A stretch of DNA of 64,000 nt from Hyphomonas adhaerens MHS-3 (GCF_000685235.1 NZ_ARYH01000001.1:1612001-1676000); one strand, 5' to 3'. Counted from the first letter of the stretch, positions 37,886-47,273 are shown. Notes: a model not told the origin generated them from the letters alone. Made by a program: numbers and translations.

Positions 37886-38003
37886 GGCTCGCCTCTTAGC
37901 AGCCTCTGCAGGCATCCGGAGTACGCAGAATCCCGTACGCTTTCGCCGCCTCGACGGCGCCGCCGGGCAGGCGTAGGGTCAGCTTATCAAGAGGAGAGTT
38001 TCC

Positions 38004-38528
38004 ATGACCCGTATCGCCGTTTGCGCCGCCGCCCTGTTTACCCTTGCCATGCCCGCGCTGGCAGGGCCGGAGGCGTTCCAGCCGGGCACGGTGGTGCCGG
38101 ACTATGGCAAGGTCGCCATGATCGAGGGGGCGGAGCTGCCGGCCGATACGGTGATGAAAGTGGCGTTCGACATCGGCAAGGCCGGGCCGGAAGATACCAT
38201 CAGCCGCAGCCTGGAAACGCCGGCCCGGTTCCTGAACATGCATGCCGCTGCAGGCGTCGACCCGGAGAATCTGCATGTCGCGCTGATCGTGCATGGCGCG
38301 GCGAGTGCAGACCTGCTGACGGACGAGGCCCGCGGCGCGCCCAATCCGAATGCCGGCCTGATTGCCGAACTGCTGGCGGCGGGGGCGACGATCGAGCTGT
38401 GCGGGCAGACGTCCGCCATGCGGGACATCGCCCAGGAAGACCTGCTGCCGGGCGTGACCATCGGCCTGTCGGCCATGTCGACGCACGCCCTGCTGCAACA
38501 GCAAGGCTACACGCTGAACCCGTTCTGA
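38004..38528 (+). CDS. Exported DsrE-like protein
   Basis: A 174-aa protein with a clear signal peptide (MTRIAVCAAALFTLAMPALA) and a DsrE/DsrF-like domain: NLHVALIVHGAASADLLTD, then a cysteine in TIELCGQTSA, the usual sulfur-carrier position. A periplasmic DsrE relative could handle sulfur or act as a small redox protein; no other sulfur genes are close by except a rhodanese 6 kb away. GAGGAG precedes the ATG. Confidence 0.82.
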   Translation: MTRIAVCAAALFTLAMPALAGPEAFQPGTVVPDYGKVAMIEGAELPADTVMKVAFDIGKAGPEDTISRSLETPARFLNMHAAAGVDPENLHVALIVHGAASADLLTDEARGAPNPNAGLIAELLAAGATIELCGQTSAMRDIAQEDLLPGVTIGLSAMSTHALLQQQGYTLNPF

Positions 38529-38531
38529 GCC

Positions 38532-38891
38532 TCAGCCCATCGCTTCGGCGAGCAGCCAGATGCCTTCGCGTTCCGCCTGCCGGCGTTCGACCAGCAGGCG
38601 GGCGACCTGATGGTCGTCGTCGAAGACATTGCCGGTGAGGCTGTCGAGCAAGGCCTTGGCGAGATTGTCGAGGTCCATCCAGGGCGGGTCGCCGGTATAT
38701 TCCATCATGATGTGGACGGAATAATCGCCATAGCCGGGCCGTAGCGGCGGAAATTCCTTGCGGAAGAACTCCTTCAGCAGCGTCTTGTAGTATTTCGTCT
38801 GCGTGGTGAGGCCCGTGCAACGCACTTCCAGCGCGCCATCCTCGGTGATGCGCGCCTGAACCTTCCCTGATTTGACCCAGTCCGCGCTCAA
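38532..38891 (-). CDS. RusA-like Holliday-junction endonuclease
   Basis: A 119-aa protein whose C-terminal half matches RusA: MDLDNLAKALLDSLTG and NVFDDDHQVARLLVERR, supplying the acidic metal ligands and a Lys used for catalysis. RusA resolves four-way DNA junctions and is generally phage-derived, but no phage genes surround it. The likely start is TTG at 38891, which overlaps the stop of the neighbouring gene (TTGA) with GAGG five bases upstream; this gives a length close to that of RusA (about 120 aa). The longer frame upstream is a shadow. Confidence 0.78.
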   Translation of the reverse strand: MSADWVKSGKVQARITEDGALEVRCTGLTTQTKYYKTLLKEFFRKEFPPLRPGYGDYSVHIMMEYTGDPPWMDLDNLAKALLDSLTGNVFDDDHQVARLLVERRQAEREGIWLLAEAMG

Positions 38892-39232
38892 TGCAGCCTC
38901 AGGTCGCGTTTGCGCTCGCGTTCCTCGATGGCGTGCTTGGAATCCTTCAGGCCGAGGCCGGTCGCGTTGCGCAGCAGCTTGATGGCGCGGATCTTCTTGC
39001 GCGCATCGAGTTCGGCATCGATTTCGAGCCATTTCGACATGGTCACGCGGTCCAGCGCGGCCTTGATCTCTTTCGGCGTTGGCGGGGTGGGCGAGAGGCC
39101 GTTGTCCCGCGCGCGCCGGCCTGCGGTCATCCGGCCCAGAATGTATGCCGCAAACAGGGTGAACAGGACCTCTGGCTGAAGGATCTTGTCGAGATAGGCT
39201 TCCATGCCGGTCTTTCCGTGCTTGCGGGCCAT
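38888..39232 (-). CDS. L7/L12 C-terminal-like domain protein with possible membrane helix
   Basis: A 114-aa protein. Residues near 20-35 form a hydrophobic stretch (VLFTLFAAYILG). The C-terminal part, RKKIRAIKLLRNATGLGLKDSKHAIE, strongly resembles the ribosomal L7/L12 C-terminal domain (KK...IK..R..TGLGLKEAK), a known stand-alone fold of uncertain role. GGAGG lies before the ATG at 39232 with a longish spacer. Its end overlaps the RusA-like gene. Together they form a coupled pair. Confidence 0.75.
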   Translation of the reverse strand: MARKHGKTGMEAYLDKILQPEVLFTLFAAYILGRMTAGRRARDNGLSPTPPTPKEIKAALDRVTMSKWLEIDAELDARKKIRAIKLLRNATGLGLKDSKHAIEERERKRDLRLH

Positions 39233-39391
39233 GGTGGCAGGCGCCTCCCTCCTTAGCCGAAGCCGCAGGGCAGCGCGAGGGGGCAGGGAGGCGGCGATCC
39301 GGGCGAAATCCTCCGCTGCGGCGGCGGGAACAGTTGATCGCGGCCCGGCTTGGGGCTAGTCCGCTGCCAGCAGATCAAGGAGCTGAGCCCC

Positions 39392-40786
39392 ATGGCCAAT
39401 ACCCGCACCGAAACCGATACGATGGGCCCCATCGAGGTCGCCGATGATGTCTACTGGGGCGCCCAGGCCCAGCGCAGCCTCGGAAACTTCAAGATCGGCT
39501 GGGAAAAGCAGCCGGAACCGGTGATCCGCGCCCTCGGCATCGTCAAGAAGGCGGCCGCGCAGGCGAACATGGATCTCGGCAAGATGGACCCGGAAATCGG
39601 CAAGGTGATCGTGCAGGTCGCCGATGAGGTGATCGGCGGCAAGCTGAACGATCATTTCCCGCTGGTCGTGTGGCAGACGGGCTCGGGCACCCAGTCCAAC
39701 ATGAACACGAACGAGGTCATCTCGAATCGTGCGATCGAGATCATGGGCGGCGAAAAGGGCTCGAAAAAGCCGGTCCACCCGAACGACCATGTGAACATGT
39801 CCCAGTCGTCGAACGATTGTTTCCCGACTGGCATGCATATCGCCGCCGCAGAAGAGACCGTGCACCGCCTGATCCCGGCGCTGAAGCACCTACACGCCGC
39901 GCTGGATGCCAAGGCGAAAGCCTGGGCGGACATCATCAAGATCGGCCGTACCCATACGCAGGACGCAACCCCGGTCACGCTCGGCCAGGAATTCTCCGGC
40001 TATGCCAAGCAGATCGAAAACGGCATTGCCCGCATCGAGATGACGCTGCCCATGCTGATGGAACTGGCGCAGGGCGGCACGGCCGTCGGCACGGGTCTCG
40101 CCTCACCGGAAGGCTTTGCCGATCTCGTCGCGTCGAAAATCGCCGAGATCACCGGCCTGCCGTTCACATCCGCCCCGAACAAGTTCGAGGCGCTGGCCGC
40201 GCATGACGCGCTGGTGATGACGCATGGTGCGATCAACACGGTTGCCATGTCCTGCTTCAAGATCGCCAACGACATCCGCTTCCTCGGCTCCGGTCCGCGT
40301 TCGGGCCTTGGCGAGCTGGCCCTGCCGGAGAACGAACCCGGTTCGTCCATCATGCCGGGCAAGGTGAACCCGACGCAGTGCGAAGCGCTGACCCAGGTCT
40401 GCGCGCACATCCACGGCAACAATGCCGCCATCGGCTTCGCCGGCAGCCAGGGCCATTTCGAGCTGAACGTGTTCAACCCGATGATGTCCTACAACTTCCT
40501 GCAGTCCGTGCGCCTGCTGGCGGATGCCGCGATCAGCTTCACCGACAATTGCGTTGTCGGCATCGAGCCGCGCCTCGAGAACATCGAGAAGGGCCTCAAG
40601 AACTCGCTGATGCTGGTGACGCCGCTGAAAGAGAAGTTCGGCTATGACCGCGCCGCGAAGATCGCCAAGACCGCCCACAAGAACGGCACCACGCTGCGTG
40701 AGGAAGCCATCAAGGACGGCATCCCGGCCGAAGACTTCGACGCCATCGTGCGCCCGGAGAAAATGATCGGGCCGGATCCGAAGTAG
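39392..40786 (+). CDS. fumC: Class II fumarate hydratase
   Basis: TCA-cycle enzyme interconverting fumarate and malate, cytoplasmic homotetramer without an iron-sulfur cluster. The 464-aa protein has [14 protein letters not shown], the family loop [15 protein letters not shown] with the catalytic Ser, and [15 protein letters not shown] (catalytic His). ATG at 39392 has AAGGAG upstream; the frame upstream to 39350 is not conserved. The next gene lies 10 bases downstream. Confidence 0.97.
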   Translation: MANTRTETDTMGPIEVADDVYWGAQAQRSLGNFKIGWEKQPEPVIRALGIVKKAAAQANMDLGKMDPEIGKVIVQVADEVIGGKLNDHFPLVVWQTGSGTQSNMNTNEVISNRAIEIMGGEKGSKKPVHPNDHVNMSQSSNDCFPTGMHIAAAEETVHRLIPALKHLHAALDAKAKAWADIIKIGRTHTQDATPVTLGQEFSGYAKQIENGIARIEMTLPMLMELAQGGTAVGTGLASPEGFADLVASKIAEITGLPFTSAPNKFEALAAHDALVMTHGAINTVAMSCFKIANDIRFLGSGPRSGLGELALPENEPGSSIMPGKVNPTQCEALTQVCAHIHGNNAAIGFAGSQGHFELNVFNPMMSYNFLQSVRLLADAAISFTDNCVVGIEPRLENIEKGLKNSLMLVTPLKEKFGYDRAAKIAKTAHKNGTTLREEAIKDGIPAEDFDAIVRPEKMIGPDPK

Positions 40787-40796
40787 GGGGCGGCGG

Positions 40797-41543
40797 ATGG
40801 GCGTTGACCTCTACTGCGGATCTCTCGAGCGGTATTTTAGCGGTAAATGGGAAACGCCTGCTGCCCGATTCGCCCGAGAGCAAAATATCGGTTTTCAGAC
40901 CGTCTACTCTGGAGCCGGCCCGAGATGGTTGAATGCAAGTGATGTTGCCCATGAATGTGCTTCATTTCGTCACCGGGTTGAAGCAAATGCGGGGGCATTG
41001 AAGGAATGGCTCACGGGTATAGATGCGCCTTACGAGGTCTGGCAGATTACAGCGCAGGGAATCTCGAGTTTGGTGTTGTGTGCCGCTTGCGCACATCGTC
41101 CCGAATTTGAACGTCCGAAGAAACTGGTCCGAAATATCGAAACGCACCCTGCAGTGAGCGAGGCTGCTGCACAGAACTACTATCTTGGCCCGATGGCGAT
41201 TTTTGAATCCCATATGATCGTGCCCGGACTTGAAGCGAGAATCTGTGCTGATCGAGATCCAATTGATCGGGACTTGATCATCACGACGACTGCTGCGCTC
41301 ACGTTCGCCCTAGATGCAATGCGCGATTATCTGGAAGTCGGTGCCGAGGACCTTGAGACGTTGATAAAAAACGGTCCGCCGTCTTGGGACACACAAGAGA
41401 TCACGATAAATGGTGATGCACTGCCTGAAGTCCCACCGCCCGACGATGAAGTCCGTGATTATGCGATCTGGGCCATGGCTTGCCTTGAGATCGCAGCTAA
41501 GACCTCGGCGCTGAACGGCAGTGTTCTTGTGCGAGACGAGTAG
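40797..41543 (+). CDS. Orphan hypothetical protein downstream of fumC
   Basis: A 248-aa soluble protein starting MGVDLYCGSLERYFSGKWET; it has several cysteines (including CAACAH) and mixed alpha-beta composition. No family recognised. GGGGG upstream of the ATG, 10 bases after fumC, suggests read-through from fumC. Base composition is lower in GC than fumC (32 of 60 in 41101-41160), so it may have been inserted. A strong terminator follows. Confidence 0.7.
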   Translation: MGVDLYCGSLERYFSGKWETPAARFAREQNIGFQTVYSGAGPRWLNASDVAHECASFRHRVEANAGALKEWLTGIDAPYEVWQITAQGISSLVLCAACAHRPEFERPKKLVRNIETHPAVSEAAAQNYYLGPMAIFESHMIVPGLEARICADRDPIDRDLIITTTAALTFALDAMRDYLEVGAEDLETLIKNGPPSWDTQEITINGDALPEVPPPDDEVRDYAIWAMACLEIAAKTSALNGSVLVRDE

Positions 41544-41569
41544 TCATTATCAGTTTTCCCTTGCCCATG

Positions 41570-41605
41570 ACCGGCCCCTCCTGCACGGAGGGGCCGGTTG
41601 TTTTT
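41570..41605 (+). terminator. Rho-independent terminator after the fumC-orphan unit
   Basis: A perfect 12-bp stem ACCGGCCCCTCC / GGAGGGGCCGGT around a TGCAC loop, followed by TGTTTTT. It lies 26 bases past the orphan gene's stop and just before the SDR ribosome site, so the SDR needs its own promoter or read-through. Confidence 0.9.
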
Positions 41606-41619
41606 AGGAGGAGACCCAT

Positions 41620-42429
41620 ATGAGCATCGATTTCAGCAATTTGTATTCGGTCAAAGGCAAGACGGTCGTTATCACCGGTGGGTCGCGCGGGATTGGCGAA
41701 ATGCTGGCCGCCGGGTTCCTGGCCAATGGCGCGAAAGTCATCATTTCCTCCCGCAAGGAAAAGGCCTGCGAAGAAACCGTTGAGCGCCTGAAAGGCGAGT
41801 ATGGCGGCGAGATCTATGCGATCCCGTCCGATGTCGGCCAGATGGTGGGCATTGAGCACCTCGCCGGCGAAATCGCCAAGCGCGAAGAGAAGGTCGACGT
41901 GCTGATCAATAATGCAGGCGTCGCCTGGGGCGCCTCGCTGGACGATTTCCCGGAGCATGGCTGGGACAAGGTGATGGACGTCAACGTCAAGGGCGTCTTC
42001 TTCCTGACCCAGAAACTGATGCCGCTGCTGCGCAAGTCGGCCAGCGCCGACAGTCCGGCCCGCGTCATCAACATCGCCTCCATCGACGGAATGCATACCA
42101 GCCCGATGAGCGGCTATGTCTACGGCACGTCCAAGGCCGCCGTGATCCACCTGACGCGCTTCATCGGGTCTCAGCTGGCGGCGGAGAACATCCTCGTCAA
42201 CGGCATCGCGCCGGGTCCGTTCCCGACCTACATGCTGTCCACCGGTGTCGGCTATAAAGGCGAAACCGAGGGCGTGGACTGGGATGCCATCGGCTCGCGC
42301 AGCCCGTCGGGCCGCGTCGGCAAGCCGGAAGACATTGCCGGCCTCGCCATGTTCCTGTCGTCCCAGGCGTCGGCCTATATCAACGGCCACACCATCCCGT
42401 GCGACGGCGGCATCGTCTCCGCCAGCTGA
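41620..42429 (+). CDS. Short-chain dehydrogenase/reductase (SDR)
   Basis: A 269-aa classical SDR. The NAD(P) loop is VITGGSRGIGEM; NNAG, a catalytic Ser in NIASIDGMH and the YGTSK pair are in order, so the enzyme should be active. Coenzyme preference looks NADP-like from SSRKEKA after beta-strand 2. AGGAGGAG precedes the ATG. The substrate is unknown. It is separated from SulP by 115 bases. Confidence 0.91.
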   Translation: MSIDFSNLYSVKGKTVVITGGSRGIGEMLAAGFLANGAKVIISSRKEKACEETVERLKGEYGGEIYAIPSDVGQMVGIEHLAGEIAKREEKVDVLINNAGVAWGASLDDFPEHGWDKVMDVNVKGVFFLTQKLMPLLRKSASADSPARVINIASIDGMHTSPMSGYVYGTSKAAVIHLTRFIGSQLAAENILVNGIAPGPFPTYMLSTGVGYKGETEGVDWDAIGSRSPSGRVGKPEDIAGLAMFLSSQASAYINGHTIPCDGGIVSAS

Positions 42430-42544
42430 TCCGGCAGGGCCATAAAGTCAGCCATTTTGGCCGCGTTTGTGTTGCCCCGCAGCATGAACGCGGCCATAGG
42501 GGCGCCTGAAGCCAGCTCCCTCAAACAGAACTGACGATATTCCC

Positions 42545-44182
42545 GTGGTTAGATCGACTTTTGCAGCGTTCGCCGACCGGCTTGGCGCGCAGGGCCTCTC
42601 GCAGCCCGATTTCAAAGCCTACACGCCCGCCCAGATAAAGACCGACCTTCTGGCCGGCCTGACCGTGGCACTGGCGCTTGTGCCGGAAGCCGTGGCCTTC
42701 GCGTTCGTGGCCCATGTGCACCCGCTGGTGGGCCTCTATGCAGCCTTCATTGTCGGGCTTGTGACGGCCCTGATCGGTGGCCGCCCGGGCATGATTTCCG
42801 GCGCGACGGGCGCTTTGGCCGTGGTCATGGTCTCCCTCGTGGCGGTACATGGCGTGGAATACCTGTTCGCGACAGTCGTGCTGATGGGCATCCTTCAGCT
42901 GCTGGCGGGCATCTTCCGGCTGGGCAAGTTTATCCGCCTTGTGCCGCACCCGGTGATGCTGGGCTTCGTCAACGGCCTCGCCATCGTGATCTTCCTGGCG
43001 CAGCTGACACAGTTCCAGGTGCCGGGGAGCGGGGAAGCCGCCGGGCATGGCATGTCAGGCGGGCAATGGCTGAGCGGCATGCCGCTTGTCTGGATGCTGG
43101 CACTGGTCGGCCTGACCATGGTGATCATCTGGGGCCTGCCGAAAATCACGAAAATCATTCCGGCCCCGCTCGCCGGCATCGGCATCGTCGCGGCGGTGGT
43201 GATCGGCTTCGGGCTCGATGTGCCGCGCGTCGGCGACCTTGCCTCCATCAAGGGCGGCCTGCCGGAATTCCATGTGCCGAGCGTACCGCTGACGGCCGAA
43301 ACGCTGAAAATCATCCTGCCTTACGCGCTGATCCTCGCGGCCATCGGCCTGATCGAGAGCCTGCTGACGCTGAACCTTGTTGGCGAGATGACCAACAAGC
43401 GGGGCGGGGCGAGCCAGGAATGCGTCGCGCAGGGCACAGCCAACCTGATCACCGGATTCTTCGGCGGCATGGGCGGCTGCGCCATGATCGGGCAGTCCAT
43501 GATCAACGTGAAGTCCGGCGGGCGTACGCGCGTGTCCGGCATCTCAGCGGCCTTGTTCCTGCTGGCCTTCATCCTGGTCGGCTCCAGCCTGATCGAGCAG
43601 ATCCCGCTCGCCGCGCTGGTCGGCGTCATGTTCATGGTCGTGATCGGCACCTTTGCCTGGAACAGCCTGCGCATCATGACCCGCATCCCGCTGACCGATG
43701 CGGTGGTGATCGTGCTGGTGACCGGCGTGACCGTGGCCTACGACCTGGCGACGGCCGTTGTGGTCGGAGTCATCGTCTCGGCGCTGGCCTATGCGTGGAA
43801 CAATGCCCGCCGCATTCATGTGATCGAGCGCGACAGTGTCCGCACGCCCGGCGCGCATGTGTATGAGATCGAGGGCCCGCTCTTCTTCGGGTCGACCGAC
43901 AAGTTCGCCGAACTGTTCCACCCGGAAAGCGATCCGGACGTCGTGATCGTGGACTTCATGCGCTCCCGCGTGGTCGACCAGTCGGCCCTGCAGGCCATCG
44001 AGGACCTGGCGGCGAAGTATCAGGCGCTCGGCAAGACGCTGCGCCTGCGCCACCTGTCCCGCGACTGCCACAAGCTGCTGGCGAAAGCCGGCCAGCTGAT
44101 GGTCGATTCCGATGACGACCCGGATTACGAACTCGCTGTGGACTATTCCGTCCGCACCGGCGCTTTCGGCAGCGGGCACTGA
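42545..44182 (+). CDS. SulP family anion transporter
   Basis: A 545-aa inner-membrane protein: about ten to twelve hydrophobic helices, the family signature region VALALVPEAVAFAFVAHVHP near the start, and a cytoplasmic STAS domain at the C-terminus (HVYEIEGPLFFGSTDKFAEL, VVDQSALQAIEDL). SulP members carry sulfate, bicarbonate or other anions; the substrate here is unknown. GTG at 42545 is the first possible start; its ribosome site is weak and the true start may be slightly downstream. Confidence 0.92.
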   Translation: MVRSTFAAFADRLGAQGLSQPDFKAYTPAQIKTDLLAGLTVALALVPEAVAFAFVAHVHPLVGLYAAFIVGLVTALIGGRPGMISGATGALAVVMVSLVAVHGVEYLFATVVLMGILQLLAGIFRLGKFIRLVPHPVMLGFVNGLAIVIFLAQLTQFQVPGSGEAAGHGMSGGQWLSGMPLVWMLALVGLTMVIIWGLPKITKIIPAPLAGIGIVAAVVIGFGLDVPRVGDLASIKGGLPEFHVPSVPLTAETLKIILPYALILAAIGLIESLLTLNLVGEMTNKRGGASQECVAQGTANLITGFFGGMGGCAMIGQSMINVKSGGRTRVSGISAALFLLAFILVGSSLIEQIPLAALVGVMFMVVIGTFAWNSLRIMTRIPLTDAVVIVLVTGVTVAYDLATAVVVGVIVSALAYAWNNARRIHVIERDSVRTPGAHVYEIEGPLFFGSTDKFAELFHPESDPDVVIVDFMRSRVVDQSALQAIEDLAAKYQALGKTLRLRHLSRDCHKLLAKAGQLMVDSDDDPDYELAVDYSVRTGAFGSGH

Positions 44183-44281
44183 CAAGTCCACAGGCGTCTC
44201 AGTTCGGGGACTGACGCAAGCCACCGTAAGGCTGTATCCTTGCGCGAGAGAATCACTCCCGCCAAGAAAGGCCTGATCATC

Positions 44282-44578
44282 ATGGCAAATCCTCCCGTCG
44301 GCTCGAAGGCCAACCCGTCCCAGTTCGACGTGATCGACAAGCTGGGGGCGGATGAGCCTTATTTCGTGATCCGCGCGCATGACCCGCTGTCGTCGGCGCT
44401 TGTGGAACTGCACGCCTATATCGGCGCAGGCCAGTCCGGCGCAGCGCACAACAAGCTGGCCGAGATCATGGCGATGACCGCCGCCAAGCCGCCGCGCCCG
44501 GCCTCCAGCCCGAAATACCGCGAGACCTTTGCGATCTCGCTCGCCATGGAGCAGTGGCGCGAAACTCACAAGGAGTAG
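44282..44578 (+). CDS. Hypothetical protein
   Basis: A 98-aa soluble protein beginning MANPPVGSKANPSQFDVIDKL, with ADEPYFVIRAHDPLSSALVE and a helical C-terminus. Unknown family. It lies 3 bases before the GNAT gene, so the two are probably cotranslated. GAAAGG precedes the ATG; a longer start at 44240 seems less likely. Confidence 0.7.
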   Translation: MANPPVGSKANPSQFDVIDKLGADEPYFVIRAHDPLSSALVELHAYIGAGQSGAAHNKLAEIMAMTAAKPPRPASSPKYRETFAISLAMEQWRETHKE

Positions 44579-44581
44579 GGG

Positions 44582-45172
44582 ATGGACGTTCGGGCCGATG
44601 AGTTATCGGACCGGTACGTCACCCTCGTACCGTTCGATGTGGCCCGCGACGGGGACGATCTGCGGGCCATGGCCGACGCGCTGGGGCCCCGGATCGAGAC
44701 GTGGCCCTACTATAATCCGCCATCGGACTGGGTCGGCGCCTGGCTCGCCAATATCGAGGCGCGGACGGCTGAGGGAACACTGATCCCGTTCCGCATTTCG
44801 CGCCCGGACGGGCAGTTCGCAGGCCTATCCACCTATATCAATCCGGACGCCCTTTCACGGAATGTCGAAATCGGCATGACGATGTATACGGCGGATGCTC
44901 AGGGTACGGAGGTCAATGCCGCGACCAAGCGCCTGCTTCTGGCGCATGCCTTTGCGTGCGGGGCGGTCCGGGTCCAGTTCAATGTGGACCAGCGAAACAA
45001 GCGCTCCCAGGCGGCTGTGAAAAAGCTGGGCGGCGTTCAGGAGGGGATCCTGCGCGACAATCGCATCCTGCCAAACGGCGTGTTGCGGTCCACGGTCGTT
45101 TTCTCCATTCTTGCCAGTGAGTGGCCCGCGGTGAAAGCCGGGCTCGATGCGCGCTTGGCAGCGTTCGAATAG
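44582..45172 (+). CDS. GNAT family N-acetyltransferase (RimJ/RimL-like)
   Basis: A 196-aa acetyltransferase. MYTADAQGTEVNAATKRLLLAHAF contributes the central acetyl-CoA-binding region, and QFNVDQRNKRSQAAVKKLG is the typical RimJ/RimL-type end of the fold. Acceptor is unknown; relatives acetylate ribosomal proteins, amino acids or antibiotics. It lies 3 bases after the hypothetical gene and 10 bases before the DUF4169 gene, an apparent three-gene unit. Confidence 0.88.
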   Translation: MDVRADELSDRYVTLVPFDVARDGDDLRAMADALGPRIETWPYYNPPSDWVGAWLANIEARTAEGTLIPFRISRPDGQFAGLSTYINPDALSRNVEIGMTMYTADAQGTEVNAATKRLLLAHAFACGAVRVQFNVDQRNKRSQAAVKKLGGVQEGILRDNRILPNGVLRSTVVFSILASEWPAVKAGLDARLAAFE

Positions 45173-45182
45173 GGGACAAAGG

Positions 45183-45377
45183 ATGAGCGATCCCGTTAAT
45201 CTCAACAAGTTCCGCAAGGCTAAGGCGAAGGTTGAGAAGGAACAGACGGCGAAGGAAAACCGGGCGAAGTTCGGCCGCACAAAGGCCGAGAAACAGCGGG
45301 ACAAGGCGCGCAAGGACAAGCTGTCCAGACTGGCCGAGGGCCACCGCCTGAAAGACGCGCCCGAACAGGAAGGTTAA
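45183..45377 (+). CDS. DUF4169 family small protein
   Basis: A 64-aa highly basic, coiled-coil-like protein: VNLNKFRKAKAKVEKE, then NRAKFGRTKAEKQRDK, the DUF4169 signature (NLN.FRKAKA and FGRTKAEK). Function unknown; the family is common in alphaproteobacteria. The ATG at 45183 follows AGGGG and AAAGG. Confidence 0.85.
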   Translation: MSDPVNLNKFRKAKAKVEKEQTAKENRAKFGRTKAEKQRDKARKDKLSRLAEGHRLKDAPEQEG

Positions 45378-45447
45378 TCCGGCCTGAGCCTGCGGCCCGC
45401 ACTTTGCAGCACTCCTGGAAACGCTGTTCCAATCCGGGAGGACCCAC

Positions 45448-45573
45448 ATGGCCGGAATTGCAAAGAAACTCGTCTTTTGTGCCGCATCGTTCGGTGCAGG
45501 CATCGCATGGGGCCTGATCGCGGAAGCCGCGGAATACCAGGGCTCCCTGTCCCACCTCCTGCTCGGCCAGTAG
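45448..45573 (+). CDS. 41-aa single-helix membrane protein
   Basis: A short ORF with GGGAGG six bases before the ATG. The product starts MAGIAKKLVFCAASFGAGIA, a positively charged end followed by a hydrophobic helix, then a polar tail (LIAEAAEYQGSL). It has the form of a small bitopic inner-membrane protein. Strong initiation signal and sensible composition support it, but no family is known. Confidence 0.55.
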   Translation: MAGIAKKLVFCAASFGAGIAWGLIAEAAEYQGSLSHLLLGQ

Positions 45574-45576
45574 GGC

Positions 45577-46623
45577 TCAGCTACCTGTTTCGTCTTCTTC
45601 CGGCATGGGCCAGTCAGGCTCGTGGGTGACATTGTCCAGGAATGTGTCATCCATCCGCCGGCCGGAGACGCGCTTCAACGCATCGAAAATCGGACGCGCC
45701 TTCTTGTCTTTGAGTAGGGGAATGCGGCTCGCCAGTTCGGCTGCGCGGGCATAGCGCAGCTGGGCGGTTTCCATGTCGCCGCGCGCTTCGGCGCAGGCGC
45801 CGAGATTGTGCAGCACGGCCGGGGCGTCCGGCCATTGGCGGCCCAGCTCATCCCATTGCGCACAGGCGCCCAGCATCTCGCCCCGCTTGGTGGCCTTCAC
45901 GGCCGCCTCAAAGCGCGGATCGTTCTGCTCCTCCGGGATCAGGCCTTCCGTCATGATCTCGGCACGGATTGTCGCGTCATACGGGGCGATATCGGTGCGG
46001 AAGCGGCGGACGGCTTCCACGGTGGCATCGACGATCATGCCATAGGGGGCATCGCGCGGATCGTAGCTTGATTGGACCGGATCCCGCCAGACGCCGAGCT
46101 CCCGGCCGTCATCCTCGTATTCGCGAATGTCGACACAGGATTCCTGATTGGCGCCGCCGCCCTGGTTGTGGGTGAAAATCATGCGGCCTGTGTCCGTATC
46201 GATCAGGCGTGCCGTGACGATCACTTCAACAGTCTCTTCGGTACATTCGGTTTCGACTATGGCGCGGTGTTCGCAGTCGAACGGGGCATCATATTCCACG
46301 CATTTGCGTTTGCGCTCGAAGCGGGTTTCGCCTTCCCAGTTGTCGATCTCGACGACGCCTTCGTAAATGCCCTGCGGCCTGCCGGAGCCATCGACGCCAA
46401 ACCAGTAGGCGCCGTCCAGCACGACATCGCCCAGCATGCGGGCAAACTCTTCTTCTGCGACTTCCCCCGCCGGGCCGCGGAACTGGCCCACCTGCACGTC
46501 GCGATAGGCCGCCGCCTCCGGAAAGGTGGGCACCATGCGGGCGCGGTAGTCGTAACCGGGCGTGGTGCAGGCGGCCATCAGGGGCAGGGCGAGCAGCAGG
46601 CAGGCAGAGAAGAAACGGCGCAT
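45577..46623 (-). CDS. TPR-containing lipoprotein
   Basis: A 348-aa protein with a lipoprotein signal (MRRFFSACLLLALPLMAAC), a beta-rich central domain with several paired cysteines (KRKCVEYDAPFDCEH), and a C-terminal helical region VLHNLGACAEARGDMETAQL followed by ARAAELA, typical of tetratricopeptide repeats. Function is unknown; TPR lipoproteins often scaffold envelope complexes. It is convergent with the small membrane protein by three bases. Confidence 0.8.
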   Translation of the reverse strand: MRRFFSACLLLALPLMAACTTPGYDYRARMVPTFPEAAAYRDVQVGQFRGPAGEVAEEEFARMLGDVVLDGAYWFGVDGSGRPQGIYEGVVEIDNWEGETRFERKRKCVEYDAPFDCEHRAIVETECTEETVEVIVTARLIDTDTGRMIFTHNQGGGANQESCVDIREYEDDGRELGVWRDPVQSSYDPRDAPYGMIVDATVEAVRRFRTDIAPYDATIRAEIMTEGLIPEEQNDPRFEAAVKATKRGEMLGACAQWDELGRQWPDAPAVLHNLGACAEARGDMETAQLRYARAAELASRIPLLKDKKARPIFDALKRVSGRRMDDTFLDNVTHEPDWPMPEEDETGS

Positions 46624-46784
46624 GCGGGGTGATCCTTGAAATATCTGGCTTATTCCTGCGGTTTCGGACTGAACCTCAGATTAACATCCAGGCAGGCAGA
46701 CGAAAAACCTGTTGCCGGCCGGATTTCTTCTGGCGGTGGAAGAGGGGCGGGCCAATATCAGCGAGCCCGACACAGGAGATCCAT

Positions 46785-47273
46785 ATGACCCGCCACCTCG
46801 CAGAGCTCAATATCGGCCGGTTGCTCGCCCCAACGGACGATCCACGCGTTGCGGACTTCATGAACGCGCTGGACCTGATCAATGGCATGGGCAAGCAGAT
46901 GCCGGGGTTTGTCTGGATGATGGAAGGTTCTGGTGAGCCGGGCACCGGGAATACCGAGACCAAGATCGGCGGAGATCCGCAATTCGTATCCAACCTGACG
47001 GTGTGGGAGTCGGTGGAAACGCTGGAGAATTTCGTCTGGAACACCGTGCACCGCAAGTTTTACGAGCGGCGTGAGGAATGGTTCGAAGTCATGGACAAGA
47101 TGCACTTCGTCATGTGGTGGATCGAGCCGGGCCATGAGCCGACGCTGGATGAGGCGCTGGAACGGCTGGACCTGTTGAACCGGATCGGGGATTCGGAAGA
47201 GGCGTTCGGCTGGTCCTACCTTAAGGAGGCGCGCCTGTGGCGCTCGCGCGGGTGCCGTGTGGATGCGGCCTGA
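46785..47273 (+). CDS. DUF3291 domain protein
   Basis: A 162-aa soluble protein with HLAELNIGRLLAPTDDPRV, NLTVWESVETLENFVW and MHFVMWWIEPGHEPTLDEAL, the three blocks of DUF3291 (a dimeric-barrel relative of unknown activity). CAGGAG precedes the ATG at 46785. It stands alone before the OYE gene, about 130 bases away. Confidence 0.85.
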   Translation: MTRHLAELNIGRLLAPTDDPRVADFMNALDLINGMGKQMPGFVWMMEGSGEPGTGNTETKIGGDPQFVSNLTVWESVETLENFVWNTVHRKFYERREEWFEVMDKMHFVMWWIEPGHEPTLDEALERLDLLNRIGDSEEAFGWSYLKEARLWRSRGCRVDAA

